DNA of 64,000 bases, taken from SZUA-22 sp963751695. Its GTDB lineage: Bacteria > Bacteroidota > Ignavibacteria > Ignavibacteriales > Melioribacteraceae. The notes under the pieces are model-generated. The model was not told the DNA's origin, searched no databases, and was given only the letters and a program-made list of their open reading frames with translations. The position numbers and the translations under genes are program-made. The stretch spans positions 248,001 through 312,000 of the forward strand of contig CAVVVP010000004.1 in the NCBI GenBank assembly GCA_963751695.1. Reading direction: 5' to 3'. Position 1 is the first letter of the stretch, and every line of letters begins with the position of its first letter. Shown here piece after piece: positions 26,775 to 35,996 of the stretch.

Positions 26775-28358
26775 TCACGAATTAAATTCTTTTATAATTT
26801 TATCAATCTCTGACTTACTTATAGAATTACCATACTTTTCTTTTTCTAATTTATCAGATTTAGGTCTTTCAAATTTTGTTGGCTCGTATATTGGATTACC
26901 CGCTCGAGCAATTAATCGGCTTTCAATTTCACTAACAAATCCAGTATTACTTTTTGAATGAAATGAGGTAATCTCTCCATTATAAGATGAAACTGAAGAA
27001 CCTGGATTCATCGAGTTTGTTTCAAATGCAAGAGTCTTAACATTCATTAAGTGTTTGGCAGTTACGTTTTCAGATACAATTGACCCCCCCCATGTTCCTA
27101 CTCCAAGTGTCATTGATGGAGAAAGTGCCGTTGTATATCCAACAGCACCAAGTGAACTTGGTGTATTTACAACAATCCTAAATGCTGGTTTTTCAAATGC
27201 AAATTTCATTATTACATCTTTATCGTTAGAATGAATAGCTAAAGTATGGCCAATTCCTCCAAACTCAAGAAGTTCAATACATTTATGACAACCCTCGAGC
27301 CAACCATCTACTGTGTAGAAGGCAAGAATTGGAGAAAGTTTTTCAACCGAGAGTGGTTCCTCTTTTCCTACCATAATACATTCTGCAATTAGAACCTTTG
27401 TTTCATCTGGGACACTGAATCCGGCAAGGTTGGCGATGTATGTTGCTGGTTTTCCAACAATTCCGGGATTTAGCTTTCGATCAATAAGCACAATATTTTC
27501 TAGCTTGGCTTTTTCCTCATCACTTACAAAATAGCAACCATTTGCTTTTGCATATTCAATTACTTCATTTTTAATTGATCTGTCTACAATCATAGCTTGT
27601 TCGGATGAGCAAAGTGTGCCATTGTCAAATGTTGTTCCAGTTATTATATCAGAGACTGCCTTCTTATAATCCGCAGTTCTTTCAATAAATGCGGGTACAT
27701 TTCCAGCTCCAACGCCATAGGCAGGGGTACCAGCGCTGTAAGCAGCCTTAACCATTGGATTGCTTCCTGTAGCAAGAATTACTGCTACATTTCTATCTTT
27801 CATTAATGCTTCTGTACCTGCAATAGTCGGAGTACTGAGTACATGCATCAGTCCCTTTGGAGCACCTGCTGCTTCGGCTGCATCTGAAATGACATTCATC
27901 GCCTCTGTAGTACATTTAACAGCATTAGGATGAGGAGAGGCAACAATCGCATTTCTAGTTTTAAGGGAAATTATTGCCTTGAACATAACAGTAGAAGTGG
28001 GATTAGTGGAAGGTATTAGTGCAGCGACAACTCCCATTGGTTCAGCGATCTTTACAATTTTCCCACTTTGTTGAACATCGATAATTCCAACAGTTTTTAG
28101 ATCGCGAATTGAGTTATAAGTAGTTCTTGTACCGAATTGATTTTTTAAAACCTTATCTTCCCACTTGCCAAAACCAGTTTCTTCGTGGGCGAGTTTTGCC
28201 AATCGCTCAGCTTCCTGATAACCTGCATCAGCCATTGCTTTTACAACTCGATCAACTTGTTCTTGATTGAAATGTTTGAACTCTGTTTGAGCCTCTTTCG
28301 CTACTTGTACAAGATCACGTATTTCTTGAATTGATTGCAGATCTTTGTCAACGTTCAT
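26775..28358 (-). CDS. CoA-acylating aldehyde dehydrogenase (EutE/SauS type)
   Basis: A 527-residue enzyme converting an aldehyde, CoA and NAD(P)+ to acyl-CoA (reversible). It resembles the acylating half of AdhE and EutE/SauS, with P-S-T-N-P-T-S-T-V-M-F-K, S-P-H-P-N-A, A-T-G-S-N-P-M-V-K-A-A-Y-S and G-V-G-A-G-N-V-P. The catalytic cysteine lies in D-N-G-T-L-C-S-S-E-Q, and the late blocks are A-V-G-Y-T-T-A-L-S-P-S and G-T-W-G-G-S. It is a free-standing gene: no alcohol dehydrogenase, microcompartment shell or ethanolamine gene is adjacent. Acetaldehyde is the most likely substrate; sulfoacetaldehyde cannot be excluded. Confidence 0.88.
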   Translation of the reverse strand: MNVDKDLQSIQEIRDLVQVAKEAQTEFKHFNQEQVDRVVKAMADAGYQEAERLAKLAHEETGFGKWEDKVLKNQFGTRTTYNSIRDLKTVGIIDVQQSGKIVKIAEPMGVVAALIPSTNPTSTVMFKAIISLKTRNAIVASPHPNAVKCTTEAMNVISDAAEAAGAPKGLMHVLSTPTIAGTEALMKDRNVAVILATGSNPMVKAAYSAGTPAYGVGAGNVPAFIERTADYKKAVSDIITGTTFDNGTLCSSEQAMIVDRSIKNEVIEYAKANGCYFVSDEEKAKLENIVLIDRKLNPGIVGKPATYIANLAGFSVPDETKVLIAECIMVGKEEPLSVEKLSPILAFYTVDGWLEGCHKCIELLEFGGIGHTLAIHSNDKDVIMKFAFEKPAFRIVVNTPSSLGAVGYTTALSPSMTLGVGTWGGSIVSENVTAKHLMNVKTLAFETNSMNPGSSVSSYNGEITSFHSKSNTGFVSEIESRLIARAGNPIYEPTKFERPKSDKLEKEKYGNSISKSEIDKIIKEFNS

Positions 28359-28512
28359 TCTTCTTCCACTCTATTATAAATGCAAAATAAATATATAGAG
28401 GATAAACTTCAATTGCGTTTAAATGTAGGTGATAATCTGAATAGAAATGAAACTTCAATAAAAGTTATTATTATATTATGACTGTAATTAATAAATCTCA
28501 TTAAGGAATATT

Positions 28513-28968
28513 ATGTATGCTGAAGTTGTAACATTTCATATCATTTTTGCCGGAATCTGGTTAGCATTTTTTATCGTCGAACTAACACTTCGTAAGCAAA
28601 TAATTAAGAATAACTCTAAAGAAAAAATTTCCGTCTATTTAAATTTTTCAAATACATTTGGAATAATTGGATCTATTGGAATATTGGTAACAGGTATTGT
28701 AATAGTAATGATGAATGGGAATTATGGTTTCTTTGATATGTCTGGAAATCATTGGCTGGCAACAAAACAGATCATTATTGTTATAATTTTGATTCTAACT
28801 GGTGCTATTCTTATTCCAAATGCTAAGAAAGCAAGAACCATGATCAATCAGAATAAAAGTAATGAAGAGGTAAAAGAACTGGCAAAGGTATTTATGGCAA
28901 ATCAAATAATAAATTATCTCGTGTTATTAAACTTTCTATTTGCTATTACACACAGATTATATAGCTAG
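28513..28968 (+). CDS. Four-helix membrane protein, unknown function
   Basis: A 151-residue protein with four hydrophobic segments (about 5-24, 49-69, 84-101 and 127-146). The first contains F-H-I-I-F-A-G-I-W-L-A-F-F and the central loop has H-W-L-A-T-K-Q; histidines in or beside helices and the size resemble CopD/DUF2269-like membrane proteins, but I cannot assign the family with confidence. A ribosome binding site (AAGGA, about 8 bases upstream) supports the ATG at 28513. It is a single gene, divergent from the aldehyde dehydrogenase gene. Confidence 0.6.
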   Translation: MYAEVVTFHIIFAGIWLAFFIVELTLRKQIIKNNSKEKISVYLNFSNTFGIIGSIGILVTGIVIVMMNGNYGFFDMSGNHWLATKQIIIVIILILTGAILIPNAKKARTMINQNKSNEEVKELAKVFMANQIINYLVLLNFLFAITHRLYS

Positions 28969-29019
28969 AGGAATATTGGACTTTACAAAGTTTTAAAAGT
29001 AAATAGATTTACTAGTATC

Positions 29020-29581
29020 TTAATTAAGTTTTTTACTAAGTGTAAATGCTCCTCTTATTTCACCCATTTTATAGTCTATTGCTTTATCATCACTATATAG
29101 TTTTGAGATGGATTCCGTTATTGGGTCTTTTATTTTCGATCCATGGCAATTTAAACAAACTGACCCAGTAGGTATTGCTTTCATATACCTGAAATACCGA
29201 TCATTATTTACTTCTACAGTGTCAGCGAATTCTAATTTGGAAACATTAACGCCCTCTAATTTTTGCTGCTTGAAGTTTCTGAGAATTTTAGTTTCCCACT
29301 CATCTGGCGCATTATTAATATTTCTAACCTTAAGTGAGGTTCTACCGATTTTCCATCCTGTAGAATCGGAAAGATCTTCAGCAATTTTTGGTGCTTTCGA
29401 ATAACATACTTCTATTGCTTCTTCTGGTCCTCCGGATTTCATTCCTTTCATCAATTCGCTTTTAAGTTGTGAACCAAAATCTTTAGAAATATCCCTTGCA
29501 GTCGAAATATTATCGTCACTATTAAATCTTAAAAGCCAAAAGAATTATTGCTGACATGATTAATAAAATGTTAATCTTCAT
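29020..29581 (-). CDS. DUF3365 (Tll0287-like) haem-domain protein, frame broken near the 5' end
   Basis: The uninterrupted part (29020-29454, 144 residues) is a DUF3365 domain: E-A-I-E-V-C, S-L-K-V-R-N-I-N-N-A-P-D, then P-T-G-S-V-C-L-N-C-H-G with a C-x-x-C-H haem-attachment motif, and G-E-I-R-G-A-F-T. Upstream, a ribosome binding site (AGAGGT, 29588-29593) precedes ATG at 29581 and a signal-like M-K-I-N-I-L-L-I-M-S-A sequence, but that frame stops at 29522-29524. The missing middle (I-S-T-A-R-D-I-S-K-D-F-G) lies in the +1 frame. Removing one base from an A-run at 29531-29534 (plus strand) restores one exported protein. It may be a recent mutation or a sequencing indel. Redox or ligand sensing is inferred from the family. 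Confidence 0.75.
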
Positions 29582-29743
29582 TTTCTACCTCTTTTTTCAA
29601 ATAATTAATCTCAATAATAGGATGCAAATAGTTAAGTATAGTTGCAATTATAATAAATTATTTAAATTTTTGATGATTTAAATATATATTAGGATATTAT
29701 GGTATTTAATTAATAAAATCTAAAAGCAATTCTTGAGGAAATT

Positions 29744-31762
29744 ATGAGATATTCACTACAAATTATATTTTTATTAGTATCATTTTCAATTATAATTTCT
29801 GGTCAGGTTCCTAGGACAGTTTTAATGGAATATGCTACAAATGCAAGTTGTGGTCCCTGTGCATATTCAAATCCAGATTCGTATAAGTATTTAAGCGGTA
29901 ACTATGGCCAAATGGTATCGATTTGGTATCATTCATGGTGGCCAGGATCAGATGATCCAATGTATTTAGCGAATATTGATGAGAATACGAATAGGATTAA
30001 CTATTACAATATACAAGGAGTTCCACGATTTGTAGTTGATGGAGTTCTTCAAGGTTACGCAGATGATCAAGCTGCACTTGTTACTCATTCCGAAACAAGG
30101 ATGCAGATAGAATCACCTTTGGAAATGATAGTCAATTGCAATGTAGCAAATGATACTGTTTACGCTGATGTATTAGTAAATGTGTTAGGAGAGATTGATG
30201 ATCTAAATCTGAAACTACGAATTGCAATTATCGAGCAAATGAAGATTTATGATACACCACCAGGCTCTAATGGAGAAATTGATTTCCCTCATGTTTTTAG
30301 AAAATTTATGGAAGGCATTCAAGGTTTTGATCTTGGAACTTTGAATGTTGGTGACTCAGTATCTGTTTCTTTAACTCAAGAAGTTGATCCACAATGGAAT
30401 ATTGATGAAATTGCTATTGTTGCCTTTGTACAAGCACCTTCTAAAGAAATTATTCAAGCAGCAACAGATAGAAAGCTACATTCAATAAAAAGTGATTCTC
30501 CAGATTTAGAATTTGTCGGAAAAGAAGAAGCAAAACAATTCAACTACTCGATTACAAATTATCAGCGGGATTCTCTGAAACTTCGAATTAGGTTTAACAA
30601 TTTAGAGAACTCGGAAAATTGGCCAGCAGTTTTAAAATCTAATGATGCTGCTGTTGATTCATTTGATATAACTCTTGCACCAGCTGAAGCGGTTCCATTT
30701 ACTATGGAAGTTGCAACCACAAACGATCCTGGGCATATCAAACTAAATGTCTCCGCACAGAATATTGGTGGCGAAACTGATTACACTTCTGAGATTAATT
30801 ATATGTCTCTCTTAACAGCTGGAGATATTGTATTGATCGATGATGATGGAGGAGCAGACTATGAAAAGAATTTTGCTAGAGCACTAAATAATTTAGATAA
30901 AGAATTTACTAAAATCGAACATGAAATATTAGATGAAGTAAAGAATGAAATAGAGTTTTCACCAAATTACCAAGTTATCTTTTGGAATATGGGTGAGCAT
31001 GCTCCTTCGCTCGAAGGTAAGGATATTACATTACTCCTATCATACCTTAACAATGGTGGTAGAGCATTTTTCTCAGGTAGCGATTTTGCACATGACATAC
31101 ACGATGTTCAAAAACTAAGTACGGGAAAATTCTTCTTCAGAAATTATTTAGATGCTAACTACCTTACTGACAGTGTTAGTTCTACCTCTTTAGAAACTGT
31201 TGAAGGAAATCTATTATTTGAAACTGATATTATAATGCAAATTAATCCAATTTACTCCACGTTGCCTGATGGTGTGACTTCTGGGAAAGGTCAAAGTTAT
31301 TTAACACTAAAGTATGATGATACATTGCATTATGGTATGCTTACAAGAGAACTTAATGAATATAAAACAGCATATTTGACTTGTGGTCTTGAGCAGATTG
31401 CATCAGTTGATGACCAGAATCTGATTATAGAAAAAGTTTTAGATTGGTTCAGTAAACCTGTTGTCGGTGTTGAGGAAAATGAAGCAGCGGTTCTTCCAAC
31501 TATTTTTGAAATTGAGCAAAATTTCCCAAATCCATTTAATCCATCAACAACAATAAGATTCGCTTTGCCAAAATCAACTTTTGTCTCTATTTCTGTTTTT
31601 AATTGCCTTGGAGAAAAGGTTTCAGAATTGATGAATAGTGAGTTGAATGCAGGATTTCATTCAATAAGCTTTAATGCTGAGAATCTTAGTTCAGGAATTT
31701 ATTTCTATAGAATTATTGCGGACGAATATATCGCAACAAAGAAGATGATGTTGCTTAAATAA
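29744..31762 (+). CDS. Secreted Omp28-like thiol protein with T9SS sorting domain
   Basis: A 672-residue exported protein (signal peptide 1-20). Directly after the signal comes a thioredoxin-like Omp28 module with E-Y-A-T-N-A-S-C-G-P-C (C36/C39), D-D-P-M-Y-L-A-N and G-V-P-R-F-V-V-D-G, followed by P-P-G-S-N-G-E. The centre is beta-rich, with a region around 360-560 that looks like a Rossmann-type glutamine-amidotransferase-like fold (weak). The last 80 residues are a T9SS type A sorting domain (N-F-P-N-P-F-N-P-S-T-T-I, ending K-K-M-M-L-L-K). It should reach the cell surface or medium. A ribosome binding site GAGGA lies just upstream. Confidence 0.85.
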   Translation: MRYSLQIIFLLVSFSIIISGQVPRTVLMEYATNASCGPCAYSNPDSYKYLSGNYGQMVSIWYHSWWPGSDDPMYLANIDENTNRINYYNIQGVPRFVVDGVLQGYADDQAALVTHSETRMQIESPLEMIVNCNVANDTVYADVLVNVLGEIDDLNLKLRIAIIEQMKIYDTPPGSNGEIDFPHVFRKFMEGIQGFDLGTLNVGDSVSVSLTQEVDPQWNIDEIAIVAFVQAPSKEIIQAATDRKLHSIKSDSPDLEFVGKEEAKQFNYSITNYQRDSLKLRIRFNNLENSENWPAVLKSNDAAVDSFDITLAPAEAVPFTMEVATTNDPGHIKLNVSAQNIGGETDYTSEINYMSLLTAGDIVLIDDDGGADYEKNFARALNNLDKEFTKIEHEILDEVKNEIEFSPNYQVIFWNMGEHAPSLEGKDITLLLSYLNNGGRAFFSGSDFAHDIHDVQKLSTGKFFFRNYLDANYLTDSVSSTSLETVEGNLLFETDIIMQINPIYSTLPDGVTSGKGQSYLTLKYDDTLHYGMLTRELNEYKTAYLTCGLEQIASVDDQNLIIEKVLDWFSKPVVGVEENEAAVLPTIFEIEQNFPNPFNPSTTIRFALPKSTFVSISVFNCLGEKVSELMNSELNAGFHSISFNAENLSSGIYFYRIIADEYIATKKMMLLK

Positions 31763-31773
31763 TTCTTGATTTT

Positions 31774-31806
31774 ATTATCTGCTATTCTTTTCGAATAGCA
31801 GATAAT
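31774..31806. terminator. Bidirectional hairpin terminator candidate
   Basis: A perfect 13-bp inverted repeat (left arm 31775-31787, right arm 31793-31805, loop TTTTC) with one more A-T pair outside. It lies midway between two convergent genes, 13 bases after the T9SS cargo gene stop and 10 bases before the end of the DUF3108 gene. T-rich flanks on both sides suit termination in both directions. Confidence 0.75.
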
Positions 31807-31815
31807 TATATAAAC

Positions 31816-32619
31816 CTATTCCTTAGATTGCGGATCCATCAATAATCCTTCGTAATTAGTCAATTCTGCATCGATAGAGCCAATAATAATCTTTGTTTTA
31901 ACTTTTACTGGAATTCGCAACTGATCATTAGAAAGCCAAATAATAATATTTCCCTCAGTTTTAAAAAGACCGCCCTCAACTATAACGGGCTCAACCATGA
32001 TGCATTCGAAAGTTCCAGCTTCAACATCAATAGTTTCTTTACCATGATAGATTATTTGGAGCGGGTATACTTTGTCCTTGTAAAAATTGTGAAGTTCAAA
32101 TACATCGCCCTCGTTTAGCTTTGTAAAATCGAGAGAGCGAGCGTAATAAAATGCCGAGACTATATCATTTACGTAAAGAGGTATCTCATATGAGCCTTCA
32201 CTTGTTTTTGCAACTCCTCTTCTTTGATCGAAAAATGCTGAAAAGTCTCGCGAATACCCTCCCTCTCTAATGTGCTGTTCAAATCTCCATGGAAATAGCC
32301 CCTCTTTATCTAGATAAGTTTCATATCTGTCGCGTACTTTATAGAATGGATCGAAACTGGGAATCGAATTTACTTTGAAGGTGATGTGGTAAACCTCTCT
32401 GCCAGAAATCTTTCGCATTTTAGGAATTTCCATTTCCGCAACACCAGCAGTGACGAACCCATACTTAACATCAAACGTTAGTTTTTCGCCAACTTTAAAG
32501 GCTTTGTTCTCAATTTTCCTGAAATCAGATATTTTTTGAGATATTATTGGACCCTGAATAAGGAGGAAGACCAAAATTAGGAAGAAAAAGAAATTCGATT
32601 TATTTATCCAAAGCATCAT
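31816..32619 (-). CDS. DUF3108 exported protein
   Basis: A 267-residue protein with a signal peptide (roughly 1-28) and a DUF3108 body. The family phrases include G-E-K-L-T-F-D-V-K-Y-G-F-V-T-A-G-V-A, followed by F-Y-K-V-R-D-R-Y-E-T-Y, then D-I-V-S-A-F-Y-Y-A-R, and a tail with D-A-E-L-T-N-Y-E-G. DUF3108 proteins are periplasmic beta-rich proteins of unknown biochemical role, common in Bacteroidota. The gene stands alone; the next gene on this strand (3-methyladenine glycosylase) lies 122 bases upstream of its start, so they could share a transcript. Confidence 0.85.
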   Translation of the reverse strand: MMLWINKSNFFFFLILVFLLIQGPIISQKISDFRKIENKAFKVGEKLTFDVKYGFVTAGVAEMEIPKMRKISGREVYHITFKVNSIPSFDPFYKVRDRYETYLDKEGLFPWRFEQHIREGGYSRDFSAFFDQRRGVAKTSEGSYEIPLYVNDIVSAFYYARSLDFTKLNEGDVFELHNFYKDKVYPLQIIYHGKETIDVEAGTFECIMVEPVIVEGGLFKTEGNIIIWLSNDQLRIPVKVKTKIIIGSIDAELTNYEGLLMDPQSKE

Positions 32620-32741
32620 AATGACATTTATTTTTGCTCATTAAATTTCAAACTTTGTGCCACCGAAAAATCGTCCAAATGAGACTATTATTGATCAATA
32701 TTAACAATATTTTAGACAAATTGAACACAATAATGAACAAA

Positions 32742-33353
32742 CTATCTTTTCTTAGAAACGAACTTATTGTCTCTAATATAGAATCTCCAAGGTAACTCAG
32801 CTGCTTTTGATATTCCTATGCGAGTTGTTTTTACTATTTTATCTTCAACAATTTTCGGAGAGTCTAAAATACTTATTTTGCTGCTGTTAAGATCAATTCC
32901 ATTCTCTTCTTTCGAAATTTTGAATCCTTTGCAAAGTTTTGCAGGACCACTTGTTAAATTCAGCACTTCAGAATCCAATAAATCAAATTTACCAAACCTA
33001 TTTTTTGCAATTGTGTTTAAATTATTAAGAGGCTCTATAGCTCTTATTAAAACTGCAGCCCCATGATCTTCAGGTCCAGTTACAACATTGCAGCAATAAT
33101 GAACTCCATAAATGAAATAGACATATAAATATCCACCTCTTTGAAACATAATTTCATTTCTTTTTGATTTTCCGTGAAAAGAATGTGATGCTTCTTCAGA
33201 TTGATCATACGCCTCTACTTCTACAATTTTCCCAGCTAATATTTGGACTTGAAACTTGCGGATGAAAATTTTACCCAGCAATTCTTTTGCAACTTGAACA
33301 ACATCTCGTTGATAAAACTCAGGGGAAAGCTTTGGTGAGTTAAGAAAGTTCAT
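32742..33353 (-). CDS. mpg: 3-methyladenine DNA glycosylase (AAG/MPG family)
   Basis: A 203-residue glycosylase that removes alkylated purines such as 3-methyladenine. The catalytic glutamate lies in V-E-V-E-A-Y (E47), followed by A-S-H-S-F-H-G, R-N-E-I-M-F and Y-V-Y-F-I-Y-G-V-H-Y-C, then L-I-R-A-I-E-P and L-T-S-G-P-A-K-L-C. All match the eukaryotic-type AAG fold also found in many bacteria. Length and start are normal. It lies 15 bases downstream of a TPR gene on the same strand. Confidence 0.95.
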   Translation of the reverse strand: MNFLNSPKLSPEFYQRDVVQVAKELLGKIFIRKFQVQILAGKIVEVEAYDQSEEASHSFHGKSKRNEIMFQRGGYLYVYFIYGVHYCCNVVTGPEDHGAAVLIRAIEPLNNLNTIAKNRFGKFDLLDSEVLNLTSGPAKLCKGFKISKEENGIDLNSSKISILDSPKIVEDKIVKTTRIGISKAAELPWRFYIRDNKFVSKKR

Positions 33354-33368
33354 TCTGATCTTTGGGGA

Positions 33369-34001
33369 TTAAGAAACCGCGCCGGTTCTACTATTTATTT
33401 CTGCAAGTTTACCTTTATAGTAGTCTTCTCTTTCAGGTTGTATTTCGATAAGGGTTTCATAAATCTCTCTTGCTTCCTTAAAGTTTTCTTGGCTGACATA
33501 AATGCGTGCTAAAGTTTCTGAAACAAGACTTCTACCAGAATTATTCTGATTCATCTTTCCAGAATCTTTGCTAGTCTCAGTTTTGTCTTCATTTAAATAA
33601 GGAACGTCCATTTTGGCATTACTCAATTTATTAGCTAATTGACCCAGATCATCTTCCTCGGCAACATTTTCTTCGACTTCAAGTTCTTCAACTTGCTCTG
33701 GAGCTGCATTGATCTCAATCTTTGGAATCATAGATAAGTAATATTCAGAAGTTGGTTGAAATCCAATAAGAGCTAAACCCTTTTGAAATGTTTCCTTAGC
33801 TTCTTCATTTTTATTTTGCGAGAGTTTAATTTTTCCTAAAAGTATTTGTGCTGAAGGATAATTAGGAAATTTATTTAGGCCATCGATTAGAATCTTTTGA
33901 GCTTTTTCATGATTCCCATTTTTTATCTCTAACTCTGCAAGTCGAGTAAAGAGCAAAGAATCATCAGTATTATTAAGATTTTCGTTGGTGATGTCAGTCA
34001 T
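33369..34001 (-). CDS. TPR-repeat protein
   Basis: A 210-residue protein without a signal peptide. Two TPR units near the start (L-L-F-T-R-L-A-E-L-E-I-K-N-G-N-H-E-K-A, S-A-Q-I-L-L-G-K-I-K-L-S) are followed by an acidic linker (E-E-L-E-V-E-E-N-V-A-E-E-D-D) and one more unit at the C-terminus (A-R-I-Y-V-S-Q-E-N-F-K-E-A-R-E). Such proteins bind other proteins; the partner is unknown. It overlaps the glycosyltransferase gene by 8 bases, so the two are likely translated together. Confidence 0.75.
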   Translation of the reverse strand: MTDITNENLNNTDDSLLFTRLAELEIKNGNHEKAQKILIDGLNKFPNYPSAQILLGKIKLSQNKNEEAKETFQKGLALIGFQPTSEYYLSMIPKIEINAAPEQVEELEVEENVAEEDDLGQLANKLSNAKMDVPYLNEDKTETSKDSGKMNQNNSGRSLVSETLARIYVSQENFKEAREIYETLIEIQPEREDYYKGKLAEINSRTGAVS

Positions 34002-35475
34002 TAGATAAAATATTTCTTTTTAAATATTGATTTCTCAAAGATAACACAGAAACTATTCCGAATCCAATAAAGAATAAAAAATTAAAGAAAAATGCACCAA
34101 TATCTAAATACACAATTGTAAAATATACACCGGTGAGAGAATAGAAAACTAGAATAATTTCGGAAGTCAAAACCAAATTATCATTCTTCGATAGATACAA
34201 GCTTCCAATATTATTATGCAATCCATTAAGCATCGTGTATTTAGGAGTTCGTACAAAATCACTTTTTATATTTATTAAACCCTCGAAAACGGCTCTAGTA
34301 TTGTTGACTGATAGACCCATGCTTGCTGCAAGGAATAATGGAAAGAACATCACTTTTTGGATCGAGGTGAGTTTGCTTTTTGTTTGAGCATAGTAGTAAA
34401 GCAAAAATGAACTCAACAATGCAATTATGAAAATTGACATCCAGTTGAATAAGTTATTATAGCTTCCTGTTGCTTTAATAAATATCATCGGCATGTTGAG
34501 TATTCCAACTAAAAGTATAAAAGGGAAGACCAAATTATTTGTAAGATGAAAAGTTGCCTGCAGTTTTAACTTAATTTTATACTTCGATTTCCAAATATCT
34601 GTTAGCAATTTCTTCGCAGTTTCAATTGCACCTTTTGTCCATCGAAACTGTTGAGCTTTTAAAGAATTGATTTCGGTGGGAAGCTCCGATGGTGTTGAAT
34701 AGTTAAGCAAGTAAACAAATTTCCAACCTTTTAATTGAGCTCTATAACTTAGATCAAGATCTTCCGTGATAGTATCGCCATGCCAGCCGCCAGCATCTTC
34801 AATGCACTTCCTCCTTAAAATTCCAGCAGTGCCGTTAAAGTTTATAAAAAAGCCGGAGCTGTTTCGAATGTTTTGCTCAATCACAAAATGTCCATTCAGC
34901 CCATAAGCTTGAACTTTTGTTAGCAAAGACTCTTTTTCATTCAAGTATTCCCATCTTGATTGAACTATTCCAATTTTATCAGATGTAAAATATTTCAGAG
35001 TCGTTTTTAGAAAATCATTTTTCGGAATGAAGTCAGCATCAAAAATTGCAATAAATTCACCCGAAGATTTTAGCATCCCTTCTGCCAAGGCTCCTGCTTT
35101 GAATCCAAGTCTGTTTGTTCGATGGAATAAAACAATATCAATTCCAAGATTTTGTTTCTCTTCCACAATTTTTCTGGCAAGTTCAGTTGTTTCATCGGTT
35201 GAATCATCCAGAACTTGGATCTCCAATTTTTCCGTGGGGTAATGCAATTCACAAATTGAGTTGATCAATCGTTCCACAACGAATTTTTCATTATAAATAG
35301 GGAGCTGAATCGTTACTTTGGGAAAAGGTTCAATGTTTTCATTTGTTGGAAAAGATTTGTTGCCGCACTTTTTTTTGTAGTACAGCATAATAAAACCTTG
35401 GCTTGAATAGAACAGAATAATAGTTAGAGAAGAGAGATATAAAATTATACAGAGATCAATTATGAAATGACTCAT
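33994..35475 (-). CDS. Processive GT2 glycosyltransferase, cellulose-synthase-like
   Basis: A 493-residue membrane enzyme. An N-terminal helix (about 5-30) precedes a GT2 domain with P-I-Y-N-E (59-63), V-L-D-D-S-T-D (88-94), metal motif D-A-D (146-148), catalytic T-E-D (237-239) and the processivity motif Q-x-x-R-W (275-279). At least four more helices follow. The D, DxD, D, QxxRW set marks enzymes that polymerise or extrude beta-linked glycans, or glucosylate lipids. No PilZ domain or polysaccharide export gene is nearby. It sits between LptE-like and TPR genes on the same strand, suggesting an envelope glycan role. Confidence 0.85.
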   Translation of the reverse strand: MSHFIIDLCIILYLSSLTIILFYSSQGFIMLYYKKKCGNKSFPTNENIEPFPKVTIQLPIYNEKFVVERLINSICELHYPTEKLEIQVLDDSTDETTELARKIVEEKQNLGIDIVLFHRTNRLGFKAGALAEGMLKSSGEFIAIFDADFIPKNDFLKTTLKYFTSDKIGIVQSRWEYLNEKESLLTKVQAYGLNGHFVIEQNIRNSSGFFINFNGTAGILRRKCIEDAGGWHGDTITEDLDLSYRAQLKGWKFVYLLNYSTPSELPTEINSLKAQQFRWTKGAIETAKKLLTDIWKSKYKIKLKLQATFHLTNNLVFPFILLVGILNMPMIFIKATGSYNNLFNWMSIFIIALLSSFLLYYYAQTKSKLTSIQKVMFFPLFLAASMGLSVNNTRAVFEGLINIKSDFVRTPKYTMLNGLHNNIGSLYLSKNDNLVLTSEIILVFYSLTGVYFTIVYLDIGAFFFNFLFFIGFGIVSVLSLRNQYLKRNILSND

Positions 35476-35486
35476 TAGATTATCAT

Positions 35487-35996
35487 TTACCAGTCTGCAA
35501 CAACGGCCAAAAGAAGATCTAGCGAAACGTTTTCAATTGCGAGTTGGATGGCTTCCTGTCTATTTTCAGTATAGTTGTCCGTTTCGAAAGTAGCATAGTT
35601 GGAAAATTTTTTATCAAAAACAGTTTTTTTCATTACTAGATCTTTATAGATGGCTTTCGCATTGATAGTTATTCTTCTTCTGGAAGCTTTTTCATTTTCA
35701 CCAGAGACCACTTCAGCTCTGTCCGCCAAAGAAGTAACAGTAACATATAAAACAGCATTTGCTTCAGTTGTATTTACAACATAAAGATTGTTATCATCAA
35801 TAAATTGTTGAGTTAGGTTTTGAGTAAAATCATTGCTCAGACTTGGTTCACCAGATCCACTTTTATCCTGAACAATTGGTATTGCAATTGTCTTTAAATG
35901 AGGAGGGACAGAAGAGCCAGTGAATGAATAACTGCATCCCCCCATAATGGCAACTAAAAATAATCCAACAAATTTTTTAGAGCTAATTGATCTCAT
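35487..35996 (-). CDS. LptE-like outer-membrane LPS assembly lipoprotein
   Basis: A 169-residue lipoprotein (lipobox M-G-G-C, Cys21), followed by Y-S-F-T-G-S-S-V-P-P-H-L-K-T-I-A-I-P, the typical opening of the LptE family in Bacteroidota. The body alternates beta strands and one C-terminal helix (A-I-Q-L-A-I-E-N-V-S). LptE plugs the LptD barrel and helps insert LPS into the outer membrane. Its start overlaps the end of the sigma-54 activator gene by 14 bases, so both are on one transcript. Assignment rests on pattern and context. Confidence 0.8.
   Translation of the reverse strand: MRSISSKKFVGLFLVAIMGGCSYSFTGSSVPPHLKTIAIPIVQDKSGSGEPSLSNDFTQNLTQQFIDDNNLYVVNTTEANAVLYVTVTSLADRAEVVSGENEKASRRRITINAKAIYKDLVMKKTVFDKKFSNYATFETDNYTENRQEAIQLAIENVSLDLLLAVVADW

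Noticed and set aside
28998..29013. 6-bp hairpin between convergent genes as terminator
   Set aside because: Short, A-T only apart from one G-C pair, no T-run; expected by chance in this composition.
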